Below the pieces are notes generated by a model. That model did not search any database and had not been told where the DNA came from. It saw only the letters and a list, made by a program, of their open reading frames with translations. Both the position numbers and the translations under genes were made by a program. This document shows positions 25,281-33,917 of a DNA stretch of 64,000 bases, piece after piece. This DNA is from an uncultured Pseudomonadales bacterium (GTDB lineage Bacteria > Pseudomonadota > Gammaproteobacteria > Pseudomonadales > Azotimanducaceae), in contig OY282455.1 in assembly GCA_958296195.1 (NCBI GenBank), positions 4,141,809 through 4,205,808 on the forward strand, in the 5' to 3' direction. The stretch's first letter is position 1; each line of letters starts with the position of its first letter.

Positions 25281-26952
25281 GGTCGTTCTCCACGGTGCCG
25301 GCAACCAGGCGGGCGGCGGCGGCGTCTTGTTGCCAATGGTCCATTTCTAAGGCTGCGAGGTAGCGTAGCACAGCGGCGAGGGCTTCGCGGTGCGGCCAGT
25401 AGGTGGGGAGTTCGGTGCGCAGCCAGGTGAGGCTTTCCGCCGTGTCGCCCATCTCGGCGGCCCGCCAGACGGCGTAGAGGGCGTGGCGGACTAGACTGCC
25501 GCCGTGCAGGTTGCTGCGCTTGAATTCGGAGGCGGTCTTCAGGCGGGTTTGGTTGGCCTTGCCGGTGTGCAGCAGGTGGCGGTAGTCCTGGACGCCGAAG
25601 CCCCGGGCGAACTCCTGATAGACGCCGGAGCGGAAGTCGCCGTGGCGTTCGATGTCCAAGCCCTTGAGGTAGAGCTTTTCCTCCGGGGCGAGGGACCGCC
25701 AGACGTGGTCGGGCAGGCCGTCCGGGATGAGGAAGTTGCTGGCGGTGCGCACGGCGTCGGCGATGATCTTCTCGATGGGGTTGGGTTCGCCGCGCTTGCG
25801 TTCTCGGGAGAGTTGGTAGGCGATGTCCACGTCCTCGATGGCGCCGTATTGGGTGAGCACCCGCAGCGCCGCAGCGTAGGCGGCCAGTTGATAGTCGGCG
25901 TCGGAGAAGTTGGGGTCGTCGCGGTCGTCGAGTTCGAGCATGGACCGGAGCTGACGTTCCACTTCAACTTCCACTTCGGGGACGATTTCGTCCAAGAACG
26001 CCGTTTCACTGGAGGTTTGCTTGCGCAACACCATGAGCACAGTGCCTTGAACGTAGTTGCCTTCCTTTACGCCAAAAGGCGTTTCCGTAGCGACGGTCCA
26101 GGCCGCGGTGACGCGGAGCCCTGCGGCCCATAGAATCAGGGTCAGGTCCGCCCAGATGGCTGCGTCCTGATGGGTGAACATCACCACTTGCACACCGTTT
26201 TCCGGCATGTGCGCGGCTAGGTTTCGGTAGCTCTCCACCATTGAGCGGTGGAAAGCCGCACCCGTGCCTTGAACGGCCAAGGCACGTTTGCTATCTGTGT
26301 AGCTGCGTGGGAACAACTCTAGCAGCCTCCTTTCGCACCATGCCAGAAAGAACTCGGAAAGCTCGTGGTAGTTGATCGCGTCGGCGTAGGGGGGATCCGT
26401 AATCCAGATGTCGGCCTTGTTGGCGACGTTGCGAGCGTCCACTGGAACCACTTGTCCGTTGCCCCCTATTTGGGTGTCGTGCTGTCTGATGTACCATGAG
26501 TCGACCAACGTGAGGACGCCACGACTTCCGAACGTCACAAGAGTGTTCAACGCCTGATTGCTGAAAGTCTGTATCACTTTTTCGCCTGCTCGGTCAGGCC
26601 ACCACCGCGACAGCTTGCTGTTCCAGTCCGCTACCCGCCCTAGCCCGAGCAGACATGCGGCCTTCGCTTCGATAGACAGGTTGGATGCTGCCGATGCCTC
26701 CGCCAACGCGCCATGCACCAATAGCTGCCGCGGCCTGAACAGATGATGCCAATGCGTCCAGCCTCGCTCCCGCAGCAACCGCGTCGTCTCGTCGCCCGGC
26801 GTGATCGCCCGGCTTGGGATATAGCCCTTCGCCTGCCACCCAGCAAAACGTTCCTGCAGCAAGGCAAGCGCCCGGCTTTCCCGCTGCAAGTCGGCGTCGC
26901 CAACGCTGCGGTACTCGGCTGGCGCTTCCTCTCCCGGCGAACGCCAGCGCAC
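25273..26952 (-). CDS. DUF1156 methyltransferase, C-terminal part (interrupted gene)
   Basis: Second half of a DUF1156 (COG1743) DNA methyltransferase. It is in the same frame as the ORF that ends at 26968, and only one TAG codon separates them. It carries the catalytic WITDPPYADAINYHELSEFF (DPPY motif) but lacks the SAM-binding glycine motif, which is in the upstream half. The first available start is GTG at 26952, 15 bases after the stop, so reinitiation could in principle make a separate 559-residue polypeptide. The rest is the mixed helical C-terminus of the family (HRSMVESYRNLAAHMPENG and onwards). Joined to the first half, the protein would be about 990 residues, which fits the family. 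It overlaps the next methyltransferase gene by 8 bases. Confidence 0.8.
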   Translation of the reverse strand: MRWRSPGEEAPAEYRSVGDADLQRESRALALLQERFAGWQAKGYIPSRAITPGDETTRLLRERGWTHWHHLFRPRQLLVHGALAEASAASNLSIEAKAACLLGLGRVADWNSKLSRWWPDRAGEKVIQTFSNQALNTLVTFGSRGVLTLVDSWYIRQHDTQIGGNGQVVPVDARNVANKADIWITDPPYADAINYHELSEFFLAWCERRLLELFPRSYTDSKRALAVQGTGAAFHRSMVESYRNLAAHMPENGVQVVMFTHQDAAIWADLTLILWAAGLRVTAAWTVATETPFGVKEGNYVQGTVLMVLRKQTSSETAFLDEIVPEVEVEVERQLRSMLELDDRDDPNFSDADYQLAAYAAALRVLTQYGAIEDVDIAYQLSRERKRGEPNPIEKIIADAVRTASNFLIPDGLPDHVWRSLAPEEKLYLKGLDIERHGDFRSGVYQEFARGFGVQDYRHLLHTGKANQTRLKTASEFKRSNLHGGSLVRHALYAVWRAAEMGDTAESLTWLRTELPTYWPHREALAAVLRYLAALEMDHWQQDAAAARLVAGTVENDHV

Positions 26953-26967
26953 GCAGTAGAGCCTTTC

Positions 26968-26970
26968 CTA
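26968..26970 (-). other. In-frame TAG that splits the DUF1156 gene
   Basis: The minus-strand codons around it read GAC GTG TTT TAG GAA AGG CTC TAC, that is DVF-stop-ERLY. The family usually has a glutamine here (FQERLY, from memory), so a single CAG to TAG change explains the break. Both flanking halves remain open and well conserved, which suggests the change is recent or is read through. Confidence 0.85.
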
Positions 26971-28254
26971 AAACACGTCCTCCGGGCGCGGCGCCAAGTC
27001 GTCATTCCGCCACTGCCGCAGCCCGTAGCCGCGTCCGCCGCCGCCGTGCTGGTCGCCGCGAATGGCGGCCATCGGCGTCGAAGCCTGGCAATTCGGGCAC
27101 TCCAGCCGCGACTTCCGCACGGTGCCGGCGTTGCGGGCTGTCGTCAGCGCCTCCCGGCTTTGGCCGGAGTGAATGCCGATGGCAAAGCGCTTCTTGCCCT
27201 GTTCCGGCGTTAGCTTTGCGAGGGTGTGCGTCTTTTCACCGATCACCCAGCTTGGTGCCAAGGGAATGCGCCAGCCGCATTCCGGGCAGATGGTTTCCGT
27301 GCAATATAGAAAGGCGTCCGCCCGCCAGCCGTGTTCGTCATGTTCAATGCCCCACTCCGTCACCCGCCGGTCCACGGCCTCGAACACGGCGGTTTGCGCC
27401 TCGCGCACTTGCTGCGCCACCGCCTTGCCGCCGCCAACGATGTTCAACGCGCCCCAAGTGAGCAGCGCAGCCACCGGGTTCAGGTCCGAACCGTATGCCT
27501 CACAGCCGATGCGGGCCGCCTCAAAGGGAACGCTGCCGCCGCCGCAGAAGGCGTCTCCCACTCGCGGGATGCGCCCGAAACGCCGCTCCCCCAACTCCCG
27601 CACCAACTCCGGCAGGCTGGCGGCGCTTGTGCCTAGATGGGCATTGATGGCCTTCCAGGCTTCCGGCGAAGGCCCATCCAGATGCTCCGGCCGGCTGCAC
27701 CAACGGAGCTTCTCGTCATAACTCATGCGGTCAAAGACAAGCTGCTGCAACCGTTGCCGCCCTTCGGCCTTCGTGCCTTGCTTGAGCTTAGGCCGGTCAG
27801 GCGCCGAACTTGAAGCAAACCACTCGCTTCGTTCCTCCGGTGACAGCCGCCCCTGTACTTCCTTGAGCGGAATGTTGCCTTTCTTGCGCCGCCGCAAGCC
27901 ATCCTCGTCCATGGTGAGCAGCGCCAGAAACACCTCCCGGTCCCTGCGCGGATCGTTCGAGGCCGGCATCAGCAGACCCAAGATCGCGGCCCGCACCAAA
28001 ACCAGCGGCTTGCGCCCCCACCACTTGCCAAGCCCCGTCAACGTCTGGCTGTAGTTGGCCTTGCGCTCCTTGTAGCTCTCCTTGGAAAGGCGCGAGACGG
28101 GGAACTGCGTCTCAATAAAGGTTTGGGCATCGGTCGGTGCGTTGGCTGACACACGGCCACGCAAAGCGGCTGCATCGGCAACTTGCAACGCCACGGCTAA
28201 GTCCCCGCCCAAGGCGGTGCGTCGGCTGCTCCATGTCGGTTTTTCAACCGCCAT
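26968..28254 (-). CDS. DUF1156 methyltransferase, N-terminal part (interrupted gene)
   Basis: First half (428 residues) of a DUF1156 Zn-ribbon adenine-specific DNA methylase, a family known from anti-phage islands. The hallmark KERKANYSQTLTGLGKWWGR lies near residues 60-85, and LVLVRAAILGLL follows. The SAM-binding site is DAFCGGGSVPFEAAR with SDLNPVAALLTW as motif II. Two CxxC pairs (CPECGW and CPNCQ) form the Zn ribbon. The frame stops at TAG 26968-26970, before the catalytic DPPY motif. ATG at 28254 is the first gene of the operon, preceded by a 415-base intergenic stretch that should hold the promoter. Alone this part cannot methylate DNA. Confidence 0.82.
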   Translation of the reverse strand: MAVEKPTWSSRRTALGGDLAVALQVADAAALRGRVSANAPTDAQTFIETQFPVSRLSKESYKERKANYSQTLTGLGKWWGRKPLVLVRAAILGLLMPASNDPRRDREVFLALLTMDEDGLRRRKKGNIPLKEVQGRLSPEERSEWFASSSAPDRPKLKQGTKAEGRQRLQQLVFDRMSYDEKLRWCSRPEHLDGPSPEAWKAINAHLGTSAASLPELVRELGERRFGRIPRVGDAFCGGGSVPFEAARIGCEAYGSDLNPVAALLTWGALNIVGGGKAVAQQVREAQTAVFEAVDRRVTEWGIEHDEHGWRADAFLYCTETICPECGWRIPLAPSWVIGEKTHTLAKLTPEQGKKRFAIGIHSGQSREALTTARNAGTVRKSRLECPNCQASTPMAAIRGDQHGGGGRGYGLRQWRNDDLAPRPEDVF

Positions 28255-28669
28255 TGGCTGTCACGCCCTCCTGCAGGGGGATACCCTAACCATTTCCACC
28301 CATCCAATATGCTCCTACTGGACTTCGGCGTCTTTCCGCCCCGCCGCGGAAGCGCTCCGAGAAGCGTTCCGCGTAGCAGTGGTCGCAACCAGCACTCAGC
28401 TTGGTGCAGCCAGTGACCGGGTGCCAAGATGCGTTGGTCCACTCGATGGCGCTCAGGCGGAAATATTGTACATGAATACAGTTTTTGGGGCGAAGGCGCT
28501 ATGTCGCGTCGGTTGGGTCCATCTTAAAGCAGCTTCCCGAGTGTTGGTCCCCGCCGCCAGGAGGAAATGTCGGGATGACTTTTATTTCAATTAAATCAAT
28601 TAGTTGATAAGACCCAAACATTGCCCCTAGCCGCATCGTCGCTGACCGGCGGCATCTCTAGCTTGTGGA
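28255..28669. other. Intergenic region upstream of the defence operon
   Basis: 415 bases without a gene I can support. The part next to the fic stop is AT-rich (about 28573-28615, runs such as TTTTATTTCAATTAAATCAATTAG) and is the likeliest site for regulatory elements. A minus-strand open frame through 28197-28442 has no family resemblance and no ribosome site. Confidence 0.5.
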
Positions 28670-30013
28670 TCAAGTGCCCGCCAGTGAACGAATGCGCCGC
28701 TCCAAGTCGCCTGGAACGGAGAAGGCATAGGTCTTTCCGCCCATCCGTCGCCGCTTCAGCAGGCCCAGCTCCGCCAGCCTGAACAGGTCCGCCCGCGCCG
28801 TGGCGTAGGCGATGTTGTGGCTCGTCATGTGCGAGCGGATCGAATACTCCGCATCCGCGTGGCGCAGCGCGTGGGAAAGCATCGCCAATTGGCGATGGTT
28901 GAAGTTTGAGTACCCCTTTAGCAACTGCTCAACCTGGCGTGTTTGTTCGGTCTTCCGATCGACGTAAGCCTCAAAGTCGTCCAGTGCCCGCAGGATCAGC
29001 TCGACCTGATGGATGACGAAGTAGGTCAGGTCGTTCCCATCGGTTTCCACATGCAGAAACGCACGGGCGTATTGCTTTGATGCCCGAGCGATCAGGCGGC
29101 TGATGGAGGCGAACTCGAACATCCAATAGCCCCGGTGCAGCATCGCCCAGTAGAAGAGCGCCCGCGCCGTGCGTCCGTTTCCATCGGTGAATGGGTGGTC
29201 GTGCGCGAGCCAGAAGTGGAGCGCGATGGCGTGGATAACGGGGTGCAGGAAGGAACCGTCCTCCAACCCGTCGTTGGCGAAGCGGATCATCGCCTCCATC
29301 CGCTGCGGCAACTCGCCGGCGGATGGCGGCTCGTGCAGGACCTGCCCATCCTGATCGTCCCAGACGGCGACGCGCTGATCGTCCGGGTGCTGCATGCGAC
29401 CGGCGGCCTCGGGGTCCGCGAGCGTGTCTTCCGTGATCGTGGCGTGAAGGTGCCGCAAGGCATCCACTGTGAGGGGTTCGTTCTTCAGGCTGCGGATGGA
29501 CTGCATGGCCCGGTAGTTGTTGAAGATCATCCGCTCGTCCAAGTCGAGCGGCTGGCGTCCTGCGCGAACCATGTCTCGGGCCACGGCGCGAGTGGTGGAT
29601 GCGCCTTCCAGCTGACTCGAGGCGATGGCCTCCTCGATCAGGGAACTCACGACGAAACGATCGCCCAGCGAAGGTTCCCGCAGCGGCGCGGCAGCCCCGA
29701 TCCAGCCCCGCGCTTGGCTGTCGATGCGATGCAGCGCTTCCTGCACAGCGTCCGGCAACATGAAGGCGAAGGCTTTGCCATGAACATCGCGCAGCGGTAG
29801 CTGGCGGTATTGGTTCATTCGTGCGAGCTTGACGCCCAGCCACCACTGCTCGTGGCTCAAGCCCCGCGGCGCCGGCAAGCGCCTTAGCCTGTCCCAATGT
29901 TCGTAGCGGCCCCGCGCCGTAACGCCTAGATTCCCTTGCAGGATGGCAGATAGACTTGACTGATGCCTGAAAAGCAAATCATTCAGCAGCGGCGGGACCT
30001 GTGGTTGCTTCAT
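28670..30013 (-). CDS. Fic family protein (AMPylation-type, self-inhibited class)
   Basis: Fic-domain enzyme of 447 residues that would transfer AMP (or another phosphate-containing group) to a target protein. The catalytic loop HPFTDGNGRTAR is intact at residues 273-284 (His273, Asn279, Arg281, Arg284). A helix upstream carries the inhibitory motif (S/T)xxxE(G/N) as SSQLEG, with Ser132 and Glu136; this N-terminal placement defines class II Fic proteins, in which the glutamate blocks ATP. The N-terminus has the usual Fic/DOC N domain. The last 70 residues (YATARADLFRLAELGLLKRRRM) look like a winged helix, suggesting DNA binding and autoregulation. It stands alone between the defence operon and the RES/Xre pair on the same strand; an AT-rich region with an inverted repeat lies upstream. 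Confidence 0.93.
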   Translation of the reverse strand: MKQPQVPPLLNDLLFRHQSSLSAILQGNLGVTARGRYEHWDRLRRLPAPRGLSHEQWWLGVKLARMNQYRQLPLRDVHGKAFAFMLPDAVQEALHRIDSQARGWIGAAAPLREPSLGDRFVVSSLIEEAIASSQLEGASTTRAVARDMVRAGRQPLDLDERMIFNNYRAMQSIRSLKNEPLTVDALRHLHATITEDTLADPEAAGRMQHPDDQRVAVWDDQDGQVLHEPPSAGELPQRMEAMIRFANDGLEDGSFLHPVIHAIALHFWLAHDHPFTDGNGRTARALFYWAMLHRGYWMFEFASISRLIARASKQYARAFLHVETDGNDLTYFVIHQVELILRALDDFEAYVDRKTEQTRQVEQLLKGYSNFNHRQLAMLSHALRHADAEYSIRSHMTSHNIAYATARADLFRLAELGLLKRRRMGGKTYAFSVPGDLERRIRSLAGT

Positions 30014-30085
30014 GCTCCCTGACCCCTTAGTGGGTTTATCAATTTACAGATTATTGATGAATAATGATACAAGTTCATCAGTTTT

Positions 30086-30108
30086 TATCAAGATACAGTA
30101 TTTTGATA
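30086..30108. promoter_or_regulatory. Inverted repeat upstream of fic
   Basis: TATCAA (30086-30091) and TTGATA (30103-30108) form an inverted repeat with 11 bases between, in an AT-rich 100-base stretch directly upstream of the fic start codon. It could be the binding site for the Fic protein's own winged helix or another regulator. The evidence is only the symmetry and location. Confidence 0.35.
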
Positions 30109-30195
30109 GATCGACTTCGGTCGGCGCAGCAGAATGCATCCGATGCGAAGCGTCCGGCTGGGGTCAGCATTGTGCCCTCAAAGTGATGGCGACCC

Positions 30196-30660
30196 CTATT
30201 TCCGCAGGCGTCCGTCGATTGCAAGGGCTTCGGGCGCAAGAATACTCAGTTGCGCAAAATCAGGGTGCAGTGGGTTGAGGACGTAGTTCCACTCCTGCGG
30301 AATCAGGGCGGACGGGACCCGCAGGATGGCGGTCTCCGCCGCCAGCAGCCAGTCCTTGCCGATCGTGCGCAACGCAGCCAGGGCTGGGGTGTTGCGCCAA
30401 TCCGCTGGCAAGTCAGCGATTTCGACAACCGTGATGCGCATTGCTTCGGGAACCTCCGCAGGAATGATCTGATGGGCCGGCGTCGTCGGCCAAGGCGCAT
30501 GCACCAAAGTTTCCAGCAAGGCCAAGGCAATGGAACTGGAGGCATAAACGGCTGGACGGCCCGGAGGAGTCCAGCGTCCACCAACCCGCAACGCACCTTC
30601 GCCAGAAAAGGCGCTGTCGGTAAACTTCAGCAGGGTGAGGCGGTAGATGCGCAATGGCAT
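30196..30660 (-). CDS. RES-domain toxin (NAD+ phosphorylase family)
   Basis: Toxin of a type II toxin-antitoxin module; characterised RES toxins destroy cellular NAD+. ATG at 30660 (MPLRIYRLTLLKFTDSAFSG) gives 154 residues. The three residues that name the family are visible: Arg in GGRWTPPGRP (near 29), Glu50 in ALALLETLVH, and Ser117 in VPSALIPQEWNYVLNPLHPD. The ADP-ribosyltransferase-like fold would run through the whole protein. It starts 10 bases after the antitoxin stop, so the two are one transcript. A TTG one codon upstream is also in frame but not needed. Confidence 0.92.
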   Translation of the reverse strand: MPLRIYRLTLLKFTDSAFSGEGALRVGGRWTPPGRPAVYASSSIALALLETLVHAPWPTTPAHQIIPAEVPEAMRITVVEIADLPADWRNTPALAALRTIGKDWLLAAETAILRVPSALIPQEWNYVLNPLHPDFAQLSILAPEALAIDGRLRK

Positions 30661-30669
30661 CAATTGGCC

Positions 30670-31077
30670 TTAGCTGTAAACGCCGAATTCGAGACGGGTG
30701 AGAATGTTGTCCACCTCGTGAACGCCGGCGTCCGTGTCCAGCATGGACAGCGGCGCCTCGCCGAAGAGGGCGGGGTTCGGCGCTGCAAACCAAGCCGCAA
30801 CGCCTTTGTCGTCCTCAAACACCGCCTTGGCGTGCTCAAAGACCCGCCAGGCCCGTACCAATCGATCGGATTCCACTGGGGAAAGGACAGCCTCAGGCGC
30901 CTCAGTGCGCACCCGGCTCCACTTACGCGGAGAAACGCCGATGACTTGGGCGAACTTCGCCACAGGGATGGACCAAGTTTGCATCACTTCAACGGCGTCG
31001 GCCACGGATACGCCCTGCCGAGCGCGGGCAACAAGGGTTAAGGTGTCGGTCCCGGGTTGAATGGCGGAAGCTGGCAT
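30670..31077 (-). CDS. Xre/MbcA/ParS-type antitoxin
   Basis: Antitoxin partner of the RES toxin, 135 residues. The N-terminal part is a Xre-like helix-turn-helix (SIPVAKFAQVIGVSPRKWSR). The C-terminal part is the MbcA/ParS toxin-binding domain (ARQ...VFEDDKGVAAWFAAPNPALFGEAPLSMLDTDAG), with the very typical NPALFGEAPLSMLDT. Antitoxin first, toxin second is the usual order of these modules. The inverted repeat at 31096-31119 covers its probable -10 box, which fits autorepression by the antitoxin-toxin complex. Confidence 0.93.
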   Translation of the reverse strand: MPASAIQPGTDTLTLVARARQGVSVADAVEVMQTWSIPVAKFAQVIGVSPRKWSRVRTEAPEAVLSPVESDRLVRAWRVFEHAKAVFEDDKGVAAWFAAPNPALFGEAPLSMLDTDAGVHEVDNILTRLEFGVYS

Positions 31078-31095
31078 GGCTTCTCCACGAAATCA

Positions 31096-31119
31096 GTCTT
31101 GTGTCGCATAGTATAAGAC
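31096..31119 (-). promoter_or_regulatory. Operator and -10 box of the Xre-RES module
   Basis: GTCTT (31096-31100) and AAGAC (31115-31119) form an inverted repeat 19 bases upstream of the antitoxin start. On the minus strand TATACT (complement of 31110-31115) overlaps it and makes a good -10 box. A clear -35 was not found. Binding of the Xre protein here would block the promoter. Confidence 0.45.
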
Positions 31120-31174
31120 ATCTGTCCTGTTTTCTGCTCTCGCCGCCAGACAATTGCCGATGCGCTTCACCCGC

Positions 31175-33892
31175 CTAGTGCGCCTCGTCCCAATTCGCCC
31201 CCACCCCGCAGTCCACCAGCAGGGGGACGGACAGGTCGGCGGCGGCGGACATGCGTTGGCGCACGCCGGCGATCAGTGCATCGACCGCATCCTCGGCCAC
31301 CTCGAAGACCAGTTCGTCGTGGACCTGCATGATCATCAGGGCATCGATGGCGCCGCCGGCAAGCCATTCGTCCACGCTGAGCATGGCGCGCTTGATGATG
31401 TCGGCGGCGGTGCCCTGCAGGGGGGCGTTGATGGCGGTGCGTTCGGCGGCTTTCTGGCGATGCTTGGAGCTGGCGTTGATCTCGCGCAGGTAGAGGCGGC
31501 GCCCGAAGTGGGTTTCGACGTAGCCTTGCTCGTGGGCCAGATCGCGGGTGTCCTTCATGTACTGGTCCACCCCCGGATATTTGGCGAAGTATTGGTCGAA
31601 GATGGCTTGGGCGCTCTTGGGGTCGTTGCCCAACTGCCGGCTTAGCCCAAAGGCGGACATGCCGTACATCAGGCCGAAGTTCACCGCCTTGGCGTTGCGG
31701 CGCTGTTCATCGGTCACCTGCTCCAGCGGCACGCCGAACACCTCCGCCGCGGTCGCTCGGTGGACGTCCAGGTTGGCCGCAAAGGCCGCCAGCAGCCCCT
31801 GGTCACGAGAAAGATGGGCCATGATGCGCAATTCGATCTGGCTGTAGTCCGCGGCCAGGATGCGCCGCCCCGGCGGGGCGCAAAACGCCTCCCGCACCCG
31901 CCGCCCCTCCGGGGTGCGGATGGGGATGTTCTGCAGGTTCGGGTCCGAGGACGCCAACCGTCCGGTGGCGGCGGTGGCCTGGTGGTAGGAGGTGTGGATG
32001 CGCCCGGTGCTCTGATCGATTTGCAGAGGCAGCTTGTCCGTATAGGTGGTCTTCAGCTTGGTGAAGGCGCGGTAGTCCAATATGACCGCCGGCAGCGCGT
32101 GGTAGCCCCGTTCAGCCAGTTCCCGCAGCACGGGCTCCGCCGTTGACGGCTGGCCCTTGGGCGTTTTGCGCAGTTGCGGCAAGCCTAGGTAGTCGTAGAA
32201 GATCTCCTGCAACTGCTTGGGGCTGTCCAGGTTGAATTCGCGCCCGGCAAGGTTCCAAGCCTCAGTTTGCAGCCCGACGATGCGCTTCGCCAACTCGGCG
32301 CTGTGCTCGAACAGCAGGCCGCCGTCCAGCAGAGCGCCGTGGCGCTCCATGCGGGAAAGCACTTGGATCAGCGGTCTTTCGATGTCTTGGTAAACCTCGG
32401 TCAGGCCGGGTTCGGCGGCTAGCGGCGGCCAAAGGGTCTCATGCAGGCGCAAGGTCACATCCGCATCCTCGGCGGCGTAGTCCGTGGCGACGGCTAGCTC
32501 CACCTTGTCGAAGCTGACCTGCTTGGCGCCCTTGCCGGCCACGTCTTCATAGTGGGTGGTCTTGATGTCCAGATACTTTTCGGCCAGCTCATCCATGTTG
32601 TGGCGGCCGGCGGTGCTGTCCAGCACATAGGACTCCAGCATGGTGTCGTAGGCGACGCCGACCAAGGGTGCGCCAATTCTGGCCATCACGTTGATGTCGT
32701 ACTTCAGGTGGTGGCCCACCTTGGCCTTGTTCGGGTCGGCAAGCAGCGGCCCTAGCTTGTCGAGCACCAAGCTCAAAGGCAATTGCGGCGGCGCACCCGG
32801 ATAGCTGTGTCCCACAGGAACATAGGCGGCTTGGCCCGGCGTGACTGCGAAGGAGAAGCCCACCAAGTCCGCCTGCATGTAGTTGAGGCTGGTGGTCTCG
32901 GTGTCGAAGGCGAAATAGTCCGCCGCTTGGAGCCGGGCGATCCATTCATCCAAGGCGGCTTCCGTGGTCACGCATTCGTATTCGCGTTCGCCCACGGGAG
33001 GCGGCGGGTCGGCCCTAAGCTCCTTGAGCCAGCTGTTGAACTGATAACGCTCGAACAGAGCCCGCAGCGCCTCCCGATCCTCCGGCGCCGGGATTAGGTC
33101 ATCAAGCCCCGAGCCGACGTCCACATCGCACTTGATGGTGGCCAAGGTGCGGGAGAGCGGCAGCTGATCCAAGGTGGCGCGCAGATTCTCCCCAATCTTG
33201 CCCTTGATCTCATCCGCCGCCGCCATCACCGCATCCAGGGAGCCGTGTTGGTTCAGCCACTTGGCGGCGGTCTTCGGCCCCACCTTGGGCACGCCGGGGA
33301 TGTTGTCCACCGCATCGCCCATCAGAGCCAGATAGTCGACAATCAGTTCCGGCGGCACACCAAACTTCTCCACCACTCCGGCCCGGTCCATCTGGGTGTC
33401 GCTCATGGTGTTGATCAGGGTGACGCGCTCCCCCACCAACTGGGCCATGTCCTTGTCCCCAGTGGAGATGATGACGCTGCGCCCGGCGGCGGCGGCCTGC
33501 ACCGCCACGGTGCCGATCACGTCGTCCGCCTCAAAGCCCGGCACGATCAACAGGGGCAGGCCCATGGCTTGGATGATCTCGTGAATGGGCTGGATCTGCT
33601 GGTGCAGTTCAGGCGGCATGGAAGGACGGTTGGCCTTGTACTCCGGGTAGAGCTTGTCGCGAAAGGTCTTGCCCTTGGGGTCGAAGACGATGGCCAAGGG
33701 GCAGCCGGGATAGTCCTTAGCCAGCTTGCGCAGCATGGCCACCACGCCCCTGACGGCACCGGTGGGGAAGCCGTCCGTGGTGGTCAGCGGCGGCAGCGCA
33801 TGGAAGGCGCGAAATAGGTAGGAAGAGCCATCCACCAGAATAATGGGTTTGTCGTTCGCCGCCGCGTCTGCCACCATTGCCCCCATGCGCAT
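31175..33892 (-). CDS. polA: DNA polymerase I
   Basis: Repair and Okazaki-fragment-processing polymerase, 905 residues from ATG at 33892 (Pseudomonas about 913, E. coli 928). The 5'-3' nuclease domain opens with PIILVDGSSYLFRAFHAL. The 3'-5' proofreading domain keeps all carboxylates: FDTETTS near residue 331, HLKYDINVMARIG and YAAEDADVTLRL. The polymerase has motif A (ADYSQIELRIMAHLS, about 681), motif B (RRNAKAVNFGLMYG, about 729) and motif C (MQVHDELVFEV, about 854). ATG codons at 33886 and 33877 are alternative starts. The frame is open 86 codons further upstream, but those overlap the divergent DUF2782 gene and do not resemble PolA. Only 25 bases separate the two divergent start codons. 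Confidence 0.97.
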   Translation of the reverse strand: MRMGAMVADAAANDKPIILVDGSSYLFRAFHALPPLTTTDGFPTGAVRGVVAMLRKLAKDYPGCPLAIVFDPKGKTFRDKLYPEYKANRPSMPPELHQQIQPIHEIIQAMGLPLLIVPGFEADDVIGTVAVQAAAAGRSVIISTGDKDMAQLVGERVTLINTMSDTQMDRAGVVEKFGVPPELIVDYLALMGDAVDNIPGVPKVGPKTAAKWLNQHGSLDAVMAAADEIKGKIGENLRATLDQLPLSRTLATIKCDVDVGSGLDDLIPAPEDREALRALFERYQFNSWLKELRADPPPPVGEREYECVTTEAALDEWIARLQAADYFAFDTETTSLNYMQADLVGFSFAVTPGQAAYVPVGHSYPGAPPQLPLSLVLDKLGPLLADPNKAKVGHHLKYDINVMARIGAPLVGVAYDTMLESYVLDSTAGRHNMDELAEKYLDIKTTHYEDVAGKGAKQVSFDKVELAVATDYAAEDADVTLRLHETLWPPLAAEPGLTEVYQDIERPLIQVLSRMERHGALLDGGLLFEHSAELAKRIVGLQTEAWNLAGREFNLDSPKQLQEIFYDYLGLPQLRKTPKGQPSTAEPVLRELAERGYHALPAVILDYRAFTKLKTTYTDKLPLQIDQSTGRIHTSYHQATAATGRLASSDPNLQNIPIRTPEGRRVREAFCAPPGRRILAADYSQIELRIMAHLSRDQGLLAAFAANLDVHRATAAEVFGVPLEQVTDEQRRNAKAVNFGLMYGMSAFGLSRQLGNDPKSAQAIFDQYFAKYPGVDQYMKDTRDLAHEQGYVETHFGRRLYLREINASSKHRQKAAERTAINAPLQGTAADIIKRAMLSVDEWLAGGAIDALMIMQVHDELVFEVAEDAVDALIAGVRQRMSAAADLSVPLLVDCGVGANWDEAH

Positions 33893-33917
33893 TGCGAAAG
33901 GAACAGTCTGGCCGCTT

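Noticed and set aside
18952-28254. DISARM or BREX system
   Set aside because: No DUF1998 protein, no separate PLD DrmC, no PglZ or BrxC-like ATPase. The PLD domain is fused to a SNF2 motor and the DUF1156 methylase is not part of those systems as I know them.
28197-28442. Minus-strand open frame upstream of the DUF1156 gene
   Set aside because: No family resemblance, no ribosome site, and it overlaps the DUF1156 start in another frame.
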